Shown: one piece after another, positions 22,970 to 33,929 of the stretch
How positions within the stretch are numbered: the first letter of the stretch is position 1
How the letters are laid out: each line of letters opens with the position of its first letter
Assembly: GCA_011799875.1 (NCBI GenBank)
Contig: CM022298.1
Location: 196,158,076-196,222,075, forward strand
Reading direction: 5' to 3'
Length of the DNA stretch: 64,000 bases
Origin: Thinopyrum elongatum
Lineage: Eukaryota > Streptophyta > Magnoliopsida > Poales > Poaceae
Position numbers and translations under genes: made by a program
The notes under the pieces: generated by a model
Database searches by the model: none
What the model saw: only the letters and a program-made list of their open reading frames with translations
What the model was told of the DNA's origin: nothing

Positions 22970-25461
22970 GCAATGTCTTTTACAAGATAGCATCGAAGGT
23001 ACTGTCAAACCGTCTGAAGGTTATACTGCCAGATATTATTTCAGAGGAGCAGTCGGCTTTTGTCCCAGGGAGGCTTATTACTGACAATATAATATCTACT
23101 TATGAGTGTCTACATTTCATGAAGAGAAACAAATCAAAGGGCAATAGCCACTGTGCACTCAAACTGGACATGATGAAGGCTTATGACAGGGTCGAGTGGA
23201 GTTATCTAGAAGCTATGATGAGGAAACTGGGTTTTGTTGCACCATGGATTACGGTCGTCATGAGCATGGTCAAAACAGTTTCTTTTTCTATTTTGTTTAA
23301 TGGCAGCATTTTGGAGGGTTTTAACCCTACACGGGGTATTCGACAGGGAGATCCTATCTCTCCATATCTTTTCTTGTTGGCAGCAGAGGGCCTTTCATGC
23401 CTATTAAAGTCTCAGAATGAATCATCCCATCTCAGCGGCATCAAGGTGTCACCATCGGCTCCGTCGGTGAACCACCTTTTATTCGCGGATGATAGCCTGC
23501 TGTTTTTCAAGGCGAGTGTCAATGGAGCGGAGGAGGTGTCAAACCTATTGGATACATATTGCATGGCCTCGGGACAGAGGATTAATAGAGATAAATCATC
23601 GATATTCTTCAGTAAGGGGTGCCCGCAAATTGTCAGAGATGCTGTTAAAGGCTGCCTTCACGTGCCAAATGAATCCTTGAGTGATAGATACCTTGGAATG
23701 CCTACTGATGTAGGCCACTCAAAGATGGGAACTTTCAAACACTTGAGTGATCGAGTTTGGGATAAAGTAAAAGGTTGGATGGGTAAGTGCTTATCGGCTG
23801 GAGGTAAGGAGGTCCTGATAAAGTCGGTAGCACAAGCAATACCAATATACCCAGTGTCCTGCTTTAAACTACCTAGAGGACTGTGCACCCATATTAATTC
23901 TATCATTCGCAAGTTCTGGTGGGGATGCAAGCAGGGAGGCAGGAAACCGGCGTGGGTATCTTGGGAGGTGATGACAAGGCCTAAATACCTAGGTGGAATG
24001 GGTTTTAGGGACCTGGAATTGTTTAACTTGGCACTTCTAGCAAGACAGGCTTGGAGGGTGCTGAATGACCCTTCTTCGTTGAGTGCAAGAATACTCAAGG
24101 CCTCATATTTTTATGACACCTCTTTTCTGAGTGCAGAGCTTGGGTCAAGGCCATCACAGATATGGAGAGCTCTTCTTGAAGGGAGAGACATCCTCAAGCA
24201 AGGAATAATCAGGCGGATTGGCAATGGGCAACAGACGAATATTTGGGAGCACAATTGGATTCCCAAAGAAGCGTCCCTGCGCCCTATTATTTCTCTTGTA
24301 CAAAATCCGCCGGAGATGGTTTCAGAGTTGCTGGAGCCTACAACGGCATCGTGGAACGCAGCTTTGATCAGAACGGTCTTCTTGCCTATCGACGCGGAAG
24401 CAATTTTGAAGATTCTGGTATGCACCAGGAACATAGATGATTTTTGGGCATGGCATCTAGATAGGAAGGGTCGATTTACGGTGAGCTCGGCCTACAAGTT
24501 CATGATAAAAACAAAGATCACAAGAGAGAATTGGCTGGAAGGGAGAAGTGGCTCATCAAGTTCTGAGAAGGAGGAAAATGATTGGACAAGTTTGTGAAAC
24601 CTGACAGTCCCGTCGAAGCTTCGGGTGTTCCTATGGCGCTTGGCTCACCACTCGTTGCCGACGACGGACGTACTAAACAGAAGAAATATGTCCACCAGGG
24701 ACGCGTGCCCATTGTGCGGTGCCCCAGACTCATGGCGCCATGCACTATTATCATCCACTCACGCAAGATGTACCTGGGCGCTGGCTGATCCCGTCTTGGT
24801 TTCTAAGATGGCGGAAAATGAAGAACCGTGAGCAAAGAACTAGTTATTCCAGTTGAACGAGGAGCTCGATCAGAACATGTTTGCGAAAATGGTGGTTACC
24901 CTTTGGTCGATATGGTATGCACGGAGACAAGCAATTCACGAAGGAATTTTCCAATCGCCGGGACAAACCTCATCTTTCGTTGATCGTTATATAACTGAAC
25001 TGGATCATGTTCCTAAACCCGTGGTGAGATAGAACACTGGAACGGGGAGCCGGCAGAACATTTCCCGTCGATGGCTGCCTTCGGCGGAGGGAGACGTCAA
25101 AATCAATGTTGATGGCGCTGTGGCACGCAACAGACGAGGGGGTGCGGTATCGGCTGTGTGTCGTGACCACACCGGAACATACCTTGGATCCTCCGCTGTG
25201 GTGTACAATGGGATCACTGATCCAACTATACTAGAAACATATGCATGCATGGAAGCGTTGGCACTGGCGGATGATCTTCTCGAGCAGAGATTGAAGGTGG
25301 CGTCAGATTGCCTGGGAGTGGTGAATGACATAAACAAGGGCACGGGAGGCTCTCATGCTGCCATCGTTCATGAAATAATGAGTCATAGTAATAGCTTTGC
25401 TTTTTGTTCTTTTGTTCATGAGCCTAGGAGGAAGGACCTGACTTGCCTAAAAAAAAGGACC
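22970..25461 (+). pseudogene. LINE reverse transcriptase, zf-RVT and RNase H remnant
   Basis: A frame open to 24597 carries the palm motifs KLDMMKAYDRVEW, GIRQGDPISPYLF and LLFADDSLLFF (about 23479-23510), then the thumb and linker. A frameshift near 24540-24590 leads to a zinc-binding segment (LRVFLWRLAHHSLPT, CPLCGAPDSWRHAL). An RNase H-like domain follows at about 25100-25461 (KINVDGAVARN, YACMEALALADD, KVASDCLGVV), with Asp-Glu-Asp catalytic positions visible. Additional stops lie near 24830 and 25030. The RT frame is nearly intact, which suggests a fairly recent insertion. Confidence 0.87.
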
Positions 25462-25497
25462 TGATGCGCGGTTCCTGCGGTTTGCATGGGCACAAAG

Positions 25498-27178
25498 GGA
25501 CTGAGATCCAGTGACTTGCCCACTGCAAGTCACGCTGTAACATCCCCCATATATCAACCATCCATTTGAGATCCAACGCTTGATATTGGCCCAAGTGCAC
25601 TTACAGATATTTAGGTAGCCGACAGCACAGACATCATGAGTCATTCTTCAGTCCATTACAAATAGAAACAATGGCAACCAAGGTTAAAAGCCAACAATAC
25701 TATATATAATTCTGAAACTGCATAAATTGAAATCACTCAGCACTCTCTTTCTGTGTTCATTCAACACTTAAAATTGAGAAAAATAATACCGGGAGCACAT
25801 TATGGACTGCAACTAACGCTGCTCGAGATTGAAATTCACACTTAACACTTGTACTCAAGAGCAAATTATTGACTCCTGCTGGCAGCACTCAACATTGGAA
25901 TCTAGACTTGGCAGTAGTAGTACTTAAGAGTAGATCATAGATTACATCCATTCGAGTTCTAAAATGTGCATCGTGTATTTTTAAAATGTTCATCGTGTAT
26001 TAAAAAAATCATCATCGCGTGTTTCAAAACAGTTTATAGTATTAATAAATCTTCATTGTGTATATTAAAAATGTTCATCGTGTACAGAAACATGGATTAG
26101 ACCCACAAATCGCACGAACCAATCAGCACCGCACGATTAGACCCCGCAATTAGCCCCACAACACCGCACGAACCAATCAGCACCGCACGATTAGACCCAC
26201 AAATCTCAATCTAACATCCATCATTTTTCTAATAGCTCTATGGTGTGGACTTAACAATTTCCAATGATTGACCGTACTCCACCAGCCGGCGTCCCCTACA
26301 ATCCGCAATTCTAATCGCAAGCTAAGGAAATTCAACGGAATCGGCACGCAAAAAGGAAAACTGCTTCATAATATTCTAATCGCAAACTAACAAATTCTCG
26401 AAGTGCAATAAAAAAGGTTCATCTTGTATTAATAATTTTCATAATGTATTTAAAAATTGTCTTCGTGTATTAAAAAGATGTTCATTTTGTATTAAAAATC
26501 ATGTTAAAAACATCATGTATTTAGAAAAATCATCGTACATTGAAAATTGTTAATCGTGTATTTAAAAAATATTCACATCTATTAACAAATTGTTCATTTT
26601 ATTACAAAATATTCATAGTCTATTTAATGGTCACCGTGCATTTTAATAATGTGTAAAAAATTAAAGGTGTGAGTATTTTTTTTAAATGTCATGAATATTT
26701 TAGAAAGTTTTTTTACACACACGTTAGCATTTGTTTTTTGAGAGAGAGATGAAGCTCATACACGACAGCTGTGGTCAATAACGAGCTGGCACGTGTTTAT
26801 CTACAAAAATTACTGGAGCGAGCTAGTGATTATGAATCCTGTCATAAACTAGTACGTACAATTCTGGTACGCAACCTTCCTATGAGCTGCTTGCCGTGGA
26901 ACGTAGACGTAGGTACGTGTAGCTTTGATCTTACATGGACTGGCCATTATTACGACGCTTAATGAGGGATGACGCGGCAATGCTCACAATTAGCGGGACG
27001 CAACGCTTAATGAGGGATGACGCGGCAATGCTCACAATTAGCGGGACGCACCACCGTGCGTTGGTCTGGGCTGTTTTCACTTGGGCCAATATCAAGCGTT
27101 GGATCTCAAACGGATGGTTGATACATGGAGGAATGTTACAGCGTGACTTGCAGTGGACAAGTCACTGGATCTCAGTCC
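25498..27178. mobile_element. Mutator-like element with 9-bp target duplication
   Basis: Terminal inverted repeats of about 110 bp begin GGACTGAGATCCAGTGACTT at the left and end with the matching complement (ACTGGATCTCAGTCC) at the right. The element is flanked by a perfect 9-bp direct repeat GGCACAAAG (25489-25497 and 27179-27187). Long TIRs with a 9-bp duplication are the signature of Mutator-like elements. The interior has AT-rich repeats of GTTCATCGTGTATTAAAAA (25960-26640), a duplicated GCACGAACCAATCAGCACC block near 26112 and 26166, and a 48-bp tandem duplication. No transposase is seen, so it is non-autonomous. Confidence 0.88.
26955..27050. repeat. Exact 48-bp tandem duplication
   Basis: Two copies (26955-27002 and 27003-27050) lie inside the Mutator-like element, each beginning ACGCTTAATGAGGGATGACG or a near variant. 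The length is a multiple of three, but the frame through it shows no protein-like features. Confidence 0.85.
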
Positions 27179-27187
27179 GGCACAAAG

Positions 27188-27575
27188 GGTGTGAAGCCGT
27201 AGCTCGAGGCAAACCCATGCGAACTTGGTCACCTCATATTGCACGCTGTGATGCTAGTATGTATTTCATGGAAACAGAGTGCAGAAGGAAAACTAAAATT
27301 CAATTCCAAGTAGTAGTACAGAGAATGGGCATTTCACTTGCCACACATGGTTAAAAAAACACTGCACAACCCAAAGGCCACCTTTGTATTCTCTAACCGT
27401 GTAAGGATAACGAACGCCGCCCGGACAAATCGGTGGACGACGCTGATACAGAAGATATCACCAACTCTTTTACACTTAGTTGTACACGCCAATTTACAGG
27501 ATATATGTATATCACCAGCACGTCAAGGGAAAAAGAATATGCCGCTATGAATCTCTCTACCATGGTACTACTTTC
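27188..27575. other. Probable 3' UTR and downstream region of the O-fucosyltransferase-like gene
   Basis: This stretch lies between the stop codon at 27576 (minus strand) and the Mutator-like element. It has no coding signal of its own and would hold the 3' UTR and polyadenylation site of the gene. I cannot point to a single poly(A) signal with confidence. Confidence 0.4.
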
Positions 27576-30500
27576 TCACTCTAGCTCCGCTATGTAGTTG
27601 GGTAGCTCACCCTGGCAGAGGTACTCGTCGCAGTAGGACATCGATCCCCAGCCCCTCCGTAGCCGGAAGATATCCTCTGTGAAGGTGGAGCCCGATGACC
27701 CTATGAAAACGTTCGACAAAGCGCAGATTGTCTTGTCGAGCATGGCCTCGACCTGCATAAGCAATCAGCACGGTTTCCTAACTGAATCATCGTCTCAATA
27801 CGAGAACCAAGACAAAAGAAAGTGAACGGGAACTGATATATACCTGATCATCTCCACCCATGTGTTTTCTGTACAACAAAGCATCCCACTTCTCCGAACC
27901 TTCATGCTCTGGTCTTCTCACAAGAGGTACTTGCTGGTCATTGAATACAATCAACGACTGCAGAAGATTCGTCTCGCTCCCAGCAGCATCAGTCGACAGA
28001 TATATTACTGGGGCATTAGCTTTCTCAATGATCCGCAAGATGCATTCTGCTGCCTGGGGGATGGGAAAGAAGCAGCTCTCTTTCTTCACATTACTGCACA
28101 AAGACAAAAAAAAAAATCAATTAATGCCACACAGGAAAAGATAATTGCAAATTACAATAATATTTGTGTGTGATGAACCGAAAGTCTCAGCAGATTTTCC
28201 ATGCAATGAGCTGTTTTCTCATCAATAATCCCCAAAGAACCTCAAACATATGGTGCATACAGGTGCCATAACTACAATGACAAAATGCAAGGAGTAATTC
28301 ACACAAGTATGTGCTAGATTTCGTGTCAATCCAAGCTCTAACCAAGTGCCTGCTTTATATATATGATTTCTTTGTAGTCATAGAGTAGGTACTAATTTCT
28401 TAGAGCTTGTAACCTTCAAGCACAGGAGCACTATTTCTATAGCACAAACTCAAAGAACCTAATGATGTGTTAGCATGAACTGAAAGCAGATAACAACTGT
28501 CTCGTCACAATCAAACATCATGTTTCTTTGGCATATATATCCGTGGATATATCCAAGATGGAAAAGCAAAAAATAGAGTTCACCTAAATATGTTTCTCTG
28601 AAATGTTGTGACATGGTGAAACAATGAGCCAAAGATAAAGGACTAGTTCAGTTAACAAGTGAGGTCACGGAACTCACATGGTCAGTCAAATTGATAGAAA
28701 CAATTTATTATACTATCAGGAACTGTTGACAAGGAAACTCATAATGCATTGCTCATCTCTGTAGGATTTTCTTTGGACACAGCAGTACTAAAATATCGAA
28801 TAGTAAATTACGATTAAGTTTATGTTTTAACAAAAATAATTTTGTTTAACTGCTATAGAAAATTACCCCAACCTGCGAGGTGCTGACTGGTGGTAAGTAT
28901 TGAGCACTTAGCAGAAGTGTATTATTGATGTATCAGGATGATAATGGGTTTGACATATGCTAACCAAATATGACCCACAATGTGAGGAACCAAGACCAAG
29001 AGCAGCAACCAGCTCAAAGTTGGTCATGAAGTTATCAAGTTAGACCATTTAGCTGAGCCTGACGAGTTAATTAAAACAAAAGGCAGAGCGCTCGTGAACT
29101 TTGGTGCACCCTCAGTAAGGTATCAGGAACTAAAGTAAAAATAACTCTTCAGAAATAACTTTGACCAGTAGAAGATAAATTATATGCTATCTACATGAAG
29201 CTTGCTCTATCATAAGGAAGATATGGTTAATTTATAGTATTAGCAGACACTTCATTAAAAGCCCCATCAAGACTGTCTATAGTAAATTTGGTCAGCTGTG
29301 TAGTAGTCAGACTTTGACTTATACAAATTTAACTGCCTAGATCTAAATGAAGAGCCATTCTTTATCAAAATAAGTGGCTGGTATTGTGGACGAATTATCT
29401 AAGCAGACAAGTTTCATTTTCCAAAATTGCAATGTCCAAAGCAACATCAACCAAGCAATGACTAAAAGAGGATAATGTATGAGCAACCCGAACGGTCCAA
29501 TTATAACAGAGATAAGCCAACTACTACTAGAGCCTAGAAACAAAATGCAGCCCTGTCAGCACGTTGGACCACAAGTTCCACAAAAAACCTTAATACATGC
29601 ATGTTGCTAAATATTGAGGTGATTGATACTAATTAACTGATATGATATCTTACCAGAACTTAAGAAAGCCATGTCGACGGAAATGCAAAGCAATGTAGTT
29701 TCCACCCAAGAAAGTCTGCACAAATCGCTGTGCAGTAAGCATTATGAGCCTGCTTGGTTGGATCAAAGTCTTGCATTTGTGAACCAATGGACCACCAGGC
29801 TGCATAATCCACTCTTCCTCAGCATCAGCATAGAACAACTCACCGACTGCAAACACCTCAGCGTCTGTCGTGAACTTTGCCGTGATATCTGCTACATATC
29901 TCTTCTTTGGCTCTTTCAGTTTTGCATCCTCTGGCCAAGCAGCCTCAATCTTCCCCATTGAAATCCCCACTCCCTTCAACTTCTTAATATGATCCTCATC
30001 CATGTAACACGGTGGCGACGCCACGTAACATATAAATTGATCGATGCTCACTTTCTTTCTTTTATCCACAAATTCCTCATAAGTAATCACAACCTTCCTT
30101 CCAATACAATCATTAATGTGGTTGATATCAAGCACCTTGTCGTACTGATAATCCACCTTCTGGCTGGGAACCACCAAGATCCGGCCCAGAAGTGCCGCGA
30201 AGAACATGTGCTTCTCCAAGCAAATCAAGTGGTTCGACATTTGCCCAGAGAGACAGATGGCGAACAGGTACCGATTCTTCTTGGGATTCCACTCTATCGT
30301 CCGCCGGTTGTACGGCAATTCCCTCCTCCTGCACCCGGGACCTGGCAGATCAAGATCCAAAGCATCCTCCGTAGCATTGCCGACCCCGGAGTGGTGCGTT
30401 GAGAGGAGCGCCTCCTGGATCTCGCGGTTGATCTTGATCTGGCTGAGGAGCGCAGCCTGGAGATCAGACAGCGAGACTGGGGCGGCGGTAGAGCTGTTGG

Positions 30501-30906
30501 TGGGCTCAGGGGCGGCAGTGCGGTTGAAGAGGCTGAGGAGGCCGGAGCGCTGGGAGCGGAGGAGGTAGAGGGCGTGGAGCTCGGCCTCGCGCATGCGGGA
30601 GGAGGCAAGGTCGGCGGCGGGCGAGCCGGAGGGTAGCCGGATGGAGGCCGGGAGAGACGAGGCGCCGCCGAGGGAGAAGAACAGGACGATGAAGAGGACG
30701 GGGAGGCAGACGCAGATGAGGAGGTACCGGCGGGACCAGAGGACGCGGCCGAGGGATGTGGCGGCGGAGGGAAGCGCGGGGCGGAAGCCGGAGATGCTGA
30801 AGGAGGCCCGGGAGCGGGAGGAGGGGGAAGGGGGCTTTGTGTGGTTCTGGGGGACGAGGGTCTCGAGGTCGTCGTCCTCGTCGGAGACGGAGGGTTCGAG
30901 GTCCAT
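27576..30906 (-). CDS. O-fucosyltransferase-like glycosyltransferase, three exons
   Basis: Predicted CDS: complement of 27576-27752, 27844-28093 and 29654-30906 (1680 nt, 559 aa). Both introns are GT...AG (CTG/GTAAG donor at 29653, GCAG acceptor at 28094; CAG/GTAT donor at 27843, GCAG acceptor at 27753), and the frame passes through both junctions. The start ATG at 30906 opens MDLEPSVSDEDDDLE. An upstream in-frame ATG at 31092 gives a proline-rich, unlikely extension. A single membrane segment at residues 61-80 (YLLICVCLPVLFIVLFFSLG) after basic residues predicts a type II Golgi protein. The lumenal part has CLSGQMSNHLICLEKH, IALHFRRHGFLKFC, VIYLSTDAAGSE and IGSSGSTFTEDIFRLR, typical of the plant O-fucosyltransferase (GT106-like) family. 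Such enzymes transfer sugars from nucleotide donors to protein or cell-wall acceptors; the acceptor here is unknown. Intron 1 is about 1.56 kb. This is the only intact host gene in the window. Confidence 0.9.
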
Positions 30907-31190
30907 GGCGGCGGAGGATAGGGAAGTGTCGGTGTGGGGTGGGAGTGGCGGGGCGGGAGGGTGGAGTGATGTTGGGGGGAAGAAGGGTGGGAAAGATGGA
31001 GGGTAGATGACGGTGACCGTCGAACGGTGGGGATGACTGTCGTCTACCTTCGCGTAGTAGGCAAGCTGATAGATGGATAGAGCAAAGTCCAACCGACTCT
31101 TCTAAACCCAAAAGATGCCAATGATCACAGAGTAAAAAACATAAAAGGTCAATATCCTTCTTCTTTTTGACATATAGGTCATATCCTTCT
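30907..31190 (-). promoter_or_regulatory. 5' UTR and promoter-proximal region of the O-fucosyltransferase-like gene
   Basis: About 285 bp separate the start codon from the first recognisable repeat. The sequence next to the ATG is C- and CT-rich on the coding strand, as in many grass 5' UTRs. Further out are AT-rich words, including CTATATGTC (about 31172), which could act as a TATA element. This assignment comes from position only. Confidence 0.35.
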
Positions 31191-32094
31191 TTCTTTAAAG
31201 TCGGAGATCTCAAATTCATCAAGAAAGAAGAGAGTTGCTCGATAATTAGCGAAAAAACGAGGAAAAACCATCACAACATGCCCGTAAAAGCAAGGCATCT
31301 TAGGTGACCTAAAGGCCCACATAAGAACGGCACACAAGTTGTCAAGGAGAAGAGCGACGTCGAGGTTGCCATTCGGTGCCACCGTCATCACTCCTCCGCG
31401 AGCCAGCAACTCCGACTCTACCATCGACGACCACCATCCGCATCGCAAACAAGCGTCGAGACCTGCACCGGCCAATGCCAAACAATTCGCCGCATGCGCC
31501 GACGACCAGGCAGCTCCGACTTTGTCGCCGAGGATTTGCTGGAGAAAAAGCGTCAAGCCGGCGCCGGAACCGGAACCGACCACCTGTCTCGTGTCATCGT
31601 CACCGCGAAGGCACCTCCTCGATAGCTCCTACTTCAGGAAGACAAAGTGAGGCACGGCGACCCCTCGAACACGCCGGATGAGACCGACTATTAAAACTCA
31701 GCTGCAACCCAACTCCGCCCGAAGCCGTCAATGTTGCCACGCAAGAAATCGCGCAAACATCCACACCACCGGACGGACACCTACCAACCGCAGTGACGCG
31801 AGTGTCCAACCCATGGAGCGCACAAACGAGACCAATGCTCTTCAAGGCGATGCCCTAAAGAGGGAAGCGACAATGCCGACATTGTCGCCTGACCCGACCG
31901 GGCCTTAGGCTTTCACCCGAAGAGCTAGAACCAAGGGTGTGCAAAACGGTGGACTCCGTGGCGGCGCTTCTAAGGAGGTGACACAACGTCCACGAACACC
32001 GACGTCGTCGAACAGCAAGAGCCCGACAAGCTTTCACCCAGATCACTACCCAATAGTACATCCCCACTCACCGCATCTCCGCTGGCCCGCACAC
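31191..32094. repeat. GC-rich repeat, left part (continues at 40771)
   Basis: Starting near CTCAAATTCATCAAGAAAGA, this GC-rich sequence has many accidental ORFs on both strands but no domain. It is interrupted at 32094 by a solo LTR with CACAC duplication and resumes at 40771. It looks like a repetitive element (perhaps LINE- or LTR-derived leader sequence), but I do not recognise the family. It reaches to within 300 bp of the glycosyltransferase start codon. Confidence 0.45.
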
Positions 32095-32297
32095 TGATAA
32101 GCCACAAGTATACAGGAATGTTTGTACCCTTTTTCGATAAGTAAGAGTGTCGAACCCAATGAGGAGCTAAAGGTAGAATTAATATTCTCTCAAGTTCTAT
32201 CGACCACCGATACAACTCTACGCACACCAATGTTTGCTTTATCGAGAAACAAGTAATAAAACTAGAAGTACTTTGTAGGTGTAAAGGGATAGGATTG

Positions 32298-33913
32298 TGA
32301 TGTCTACTACGCAACTTTATTCTTGTAGACTCGTGTTGGGCCTCCAAGCGCAGAGTTTTGTAGGACAGTAATAATTTTTCCTCAAGTGGATGACCTAATA
32401 TTTATCAATCCGTGGGAGGCGTAGATGAAGATGATCTCTCTCAAACAACCCTGCAATCAAATAACAAATAAGTCTCTTGTGTCCCCAACACACCAAATAC
32501 AATGGCAAATTGTATAGGTGCACTAGTTCGGCGAAGAGATGGTGATAAAAGTGTAATATGAATGGTAGAAATATATTTTTATAATCTAAAAATAAAAAAG
32601 TAGCAAGGTAGCAATTGGTAAAACGGAGCACAAACGGTATTGCAATGCTTGAAAATGAGGCCTAGGGTCCGTACTTTCACTAGTGCAATCTCTCAACAAT
32701 GCTAATCTAATTGGATCACATAACCATCCCTCAACGTGCGATGAAGAATCACTCCAAAGTTCTTATCTAACGGAGAACATAAGAAGAAATTGTTTGTAGC
32801 TATTCTTTCCGATCGATCTATCCAAGAGTTTGTACTAAAATAACACCAAGTTATTCTTTCCGATCGATCTATCAAGAGTTCGTACTAAAATAACACGTAG
32901 CTATTCTTTCCGATCGATCTATCAAGAGTTTGTACTAAAATAACACCAAAGCAAATTCAGATTCATAATACTCAATCCAACACAAAGAACTTCAAAGAGT
33001 GCCCCAAGATTTCTACCGGAGAAATAAGGACGAAAACGTGCATCAACCCCTATGCATAGATTGCCCCAATGTCACCTCGGGAATCCGCGAGTTGAGTGCC
33101 AAAACATATATCAAGTGAACTAATATAATACCCCATTGTCACCACGGGTATTCATATGCAAGACATATATCAAGTGCTCTCAAATCCATAAAAGTATTCA
33201 ATCCGATAAAACGAAATCTCAAAGGGAAAACTCAATTCATCACAACAAGATAGAGAGGGGAAAACACCATATAATCCAACTATATTAACAAAGCCCACGA
33301 TATATCAAGATCGTGACATCTCAAGAACACGAGAGAGAGAGAGAGAGATTAAACACATAGCTACTGGTACAAACCCTCAGCCCCGAGGGTGGACTACTCC
33401 CTCCTCATCATGGTGGCCGCCGGGATGATGAAGATGGCCACCGGTGATGATTTCCCCCTCCGGCAGGGTGCCGGAACGGGGTCTAGATTGGTTTTTCGTG
33501 GCTACAGAGGCTTGCGGCGGTGGAACTTCTGATCTAGGGTTACCCCTGATGGTTTCTCTATTTATAGGAACTTTTGGCGTTGGTTTCACGCTAAGATGGG
33601 CCTCGAGGTGAGCACAACCCACCGGGGCACGAGCAAGGGCCCAGGCGCGCCCCGGTGTCTTGTGCCCTACTCCTTCACCTTCTGGTCCTTCCACGAAGCT
33701 TCAGGGGTCTCTTTTGTTCCAAAAAAAATCGTCAAAAAGTTTCAGCTCATTTGGAGAACTTTCATTTCTGCACAAAAAACAACACCATGGTAATTCTGCT
33801 GAAAACAGCGTCAGTCCGGGTTAGTTCCATGCAAATCATACCAAAACCATATAAAATTGTTGTAAACATGGCATGAATACTTTATAAATTATAGATACGT
33901 TGGAGGCGTATCA
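32298..33913 (-). repeat. 3' LTR (left) of the complete Gypsy element
   Basis: On the plus strand it starts TGATGTCTACTACGCAAC and ends GGAGGCGTATCA. A three-copy tandem repeat (period about 50 bp) lies at 32797-32946. A (GA)n run lies near 33331-33349. Short open frames within it (for example 33377-33694) are accidental. Confidence 0.92.
32797..32946. repeat. Three-copy tandem repeat with TTCCGATCGATC core
   Basis: ATTCTTTCCGATCGATCTAT recurs at 32802, 32853 and 32903 (spacing 51 and 50 bp), each followed by CAAGAGTT(T/C)GTACTAAAAT. The right LTR carries the same array at 38324, 38375 and 38425. The palindromic core CGATCG may be a regulatory repeat of the LTR. Confidence 0.85.
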
Positions 33914-33929
33914 GCATCCCCAAGCTTAA
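33914..33929 (-). other. Polypurine tract of the complete Gypsy element
   Basis: On the minus strand AAGCTTGGGGATGC lies directly before the TGATACG start of the 3' LTR. This arrangement is common to TGATACG-type Gypsy elements of Triticeae. Confidence 0.7.

Larger units (their letters stand above)
18390..25461 (+). mobile_element. Second LINE (L1 type), split by a long LTR insertion
   Basis: The LINE is present as 18390-18596 and 22970-25461, with an LTR between. The left piece encodes the start of the RT domain (GPDGFPAHFFQRHW, LIPQVSNPTLLSQFRPIS). The right piece resumes exactly where it stopped (CNVFYKIASKVLSNRLK). Both the start (no endonuclease) and the end (RNase H without its C-terminus, then A-rich) are truncated. 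It is better preserved than the LINE at 6240. Confidence 0.88.

Noticed and set aside
25432..25470. A-run at 25449-25456 as the true poly(A) tail of the second LINE
   Set aside because: It is only eight A long, lies in the RNase H coding region and is followed by a short repeat of AGGACCTGA; a truncation or small rearrangement fits as well.
30907..31092. Upstream in-frame ATG extending the glycosyltransferase by 62 residues
   Set aside because: The extension is proline-rich and unlike the family; the ATG at 30906 gives the usual acidic cytoplasmic tail before the membrane anchor.
30506..31222. Arg/Pro-rich minus-strand frame of 238 codons
   Set aside because: It overlaps exon 1 of the glycosyltransferase in another frame and is a shadow of it.
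31191..31908. Plus-strand frames 31339-31681 as a possible gene
   Set aside because: Two overlapping frames of similar length without a domain, in a GC-rich repeat that continues past the LTR insertion.
33377..33694. 105-codon minus-strand frame
   Set aside because: It repeats almost unchanged at 38905-39303 because it lies in the LTR; no domain is visible.
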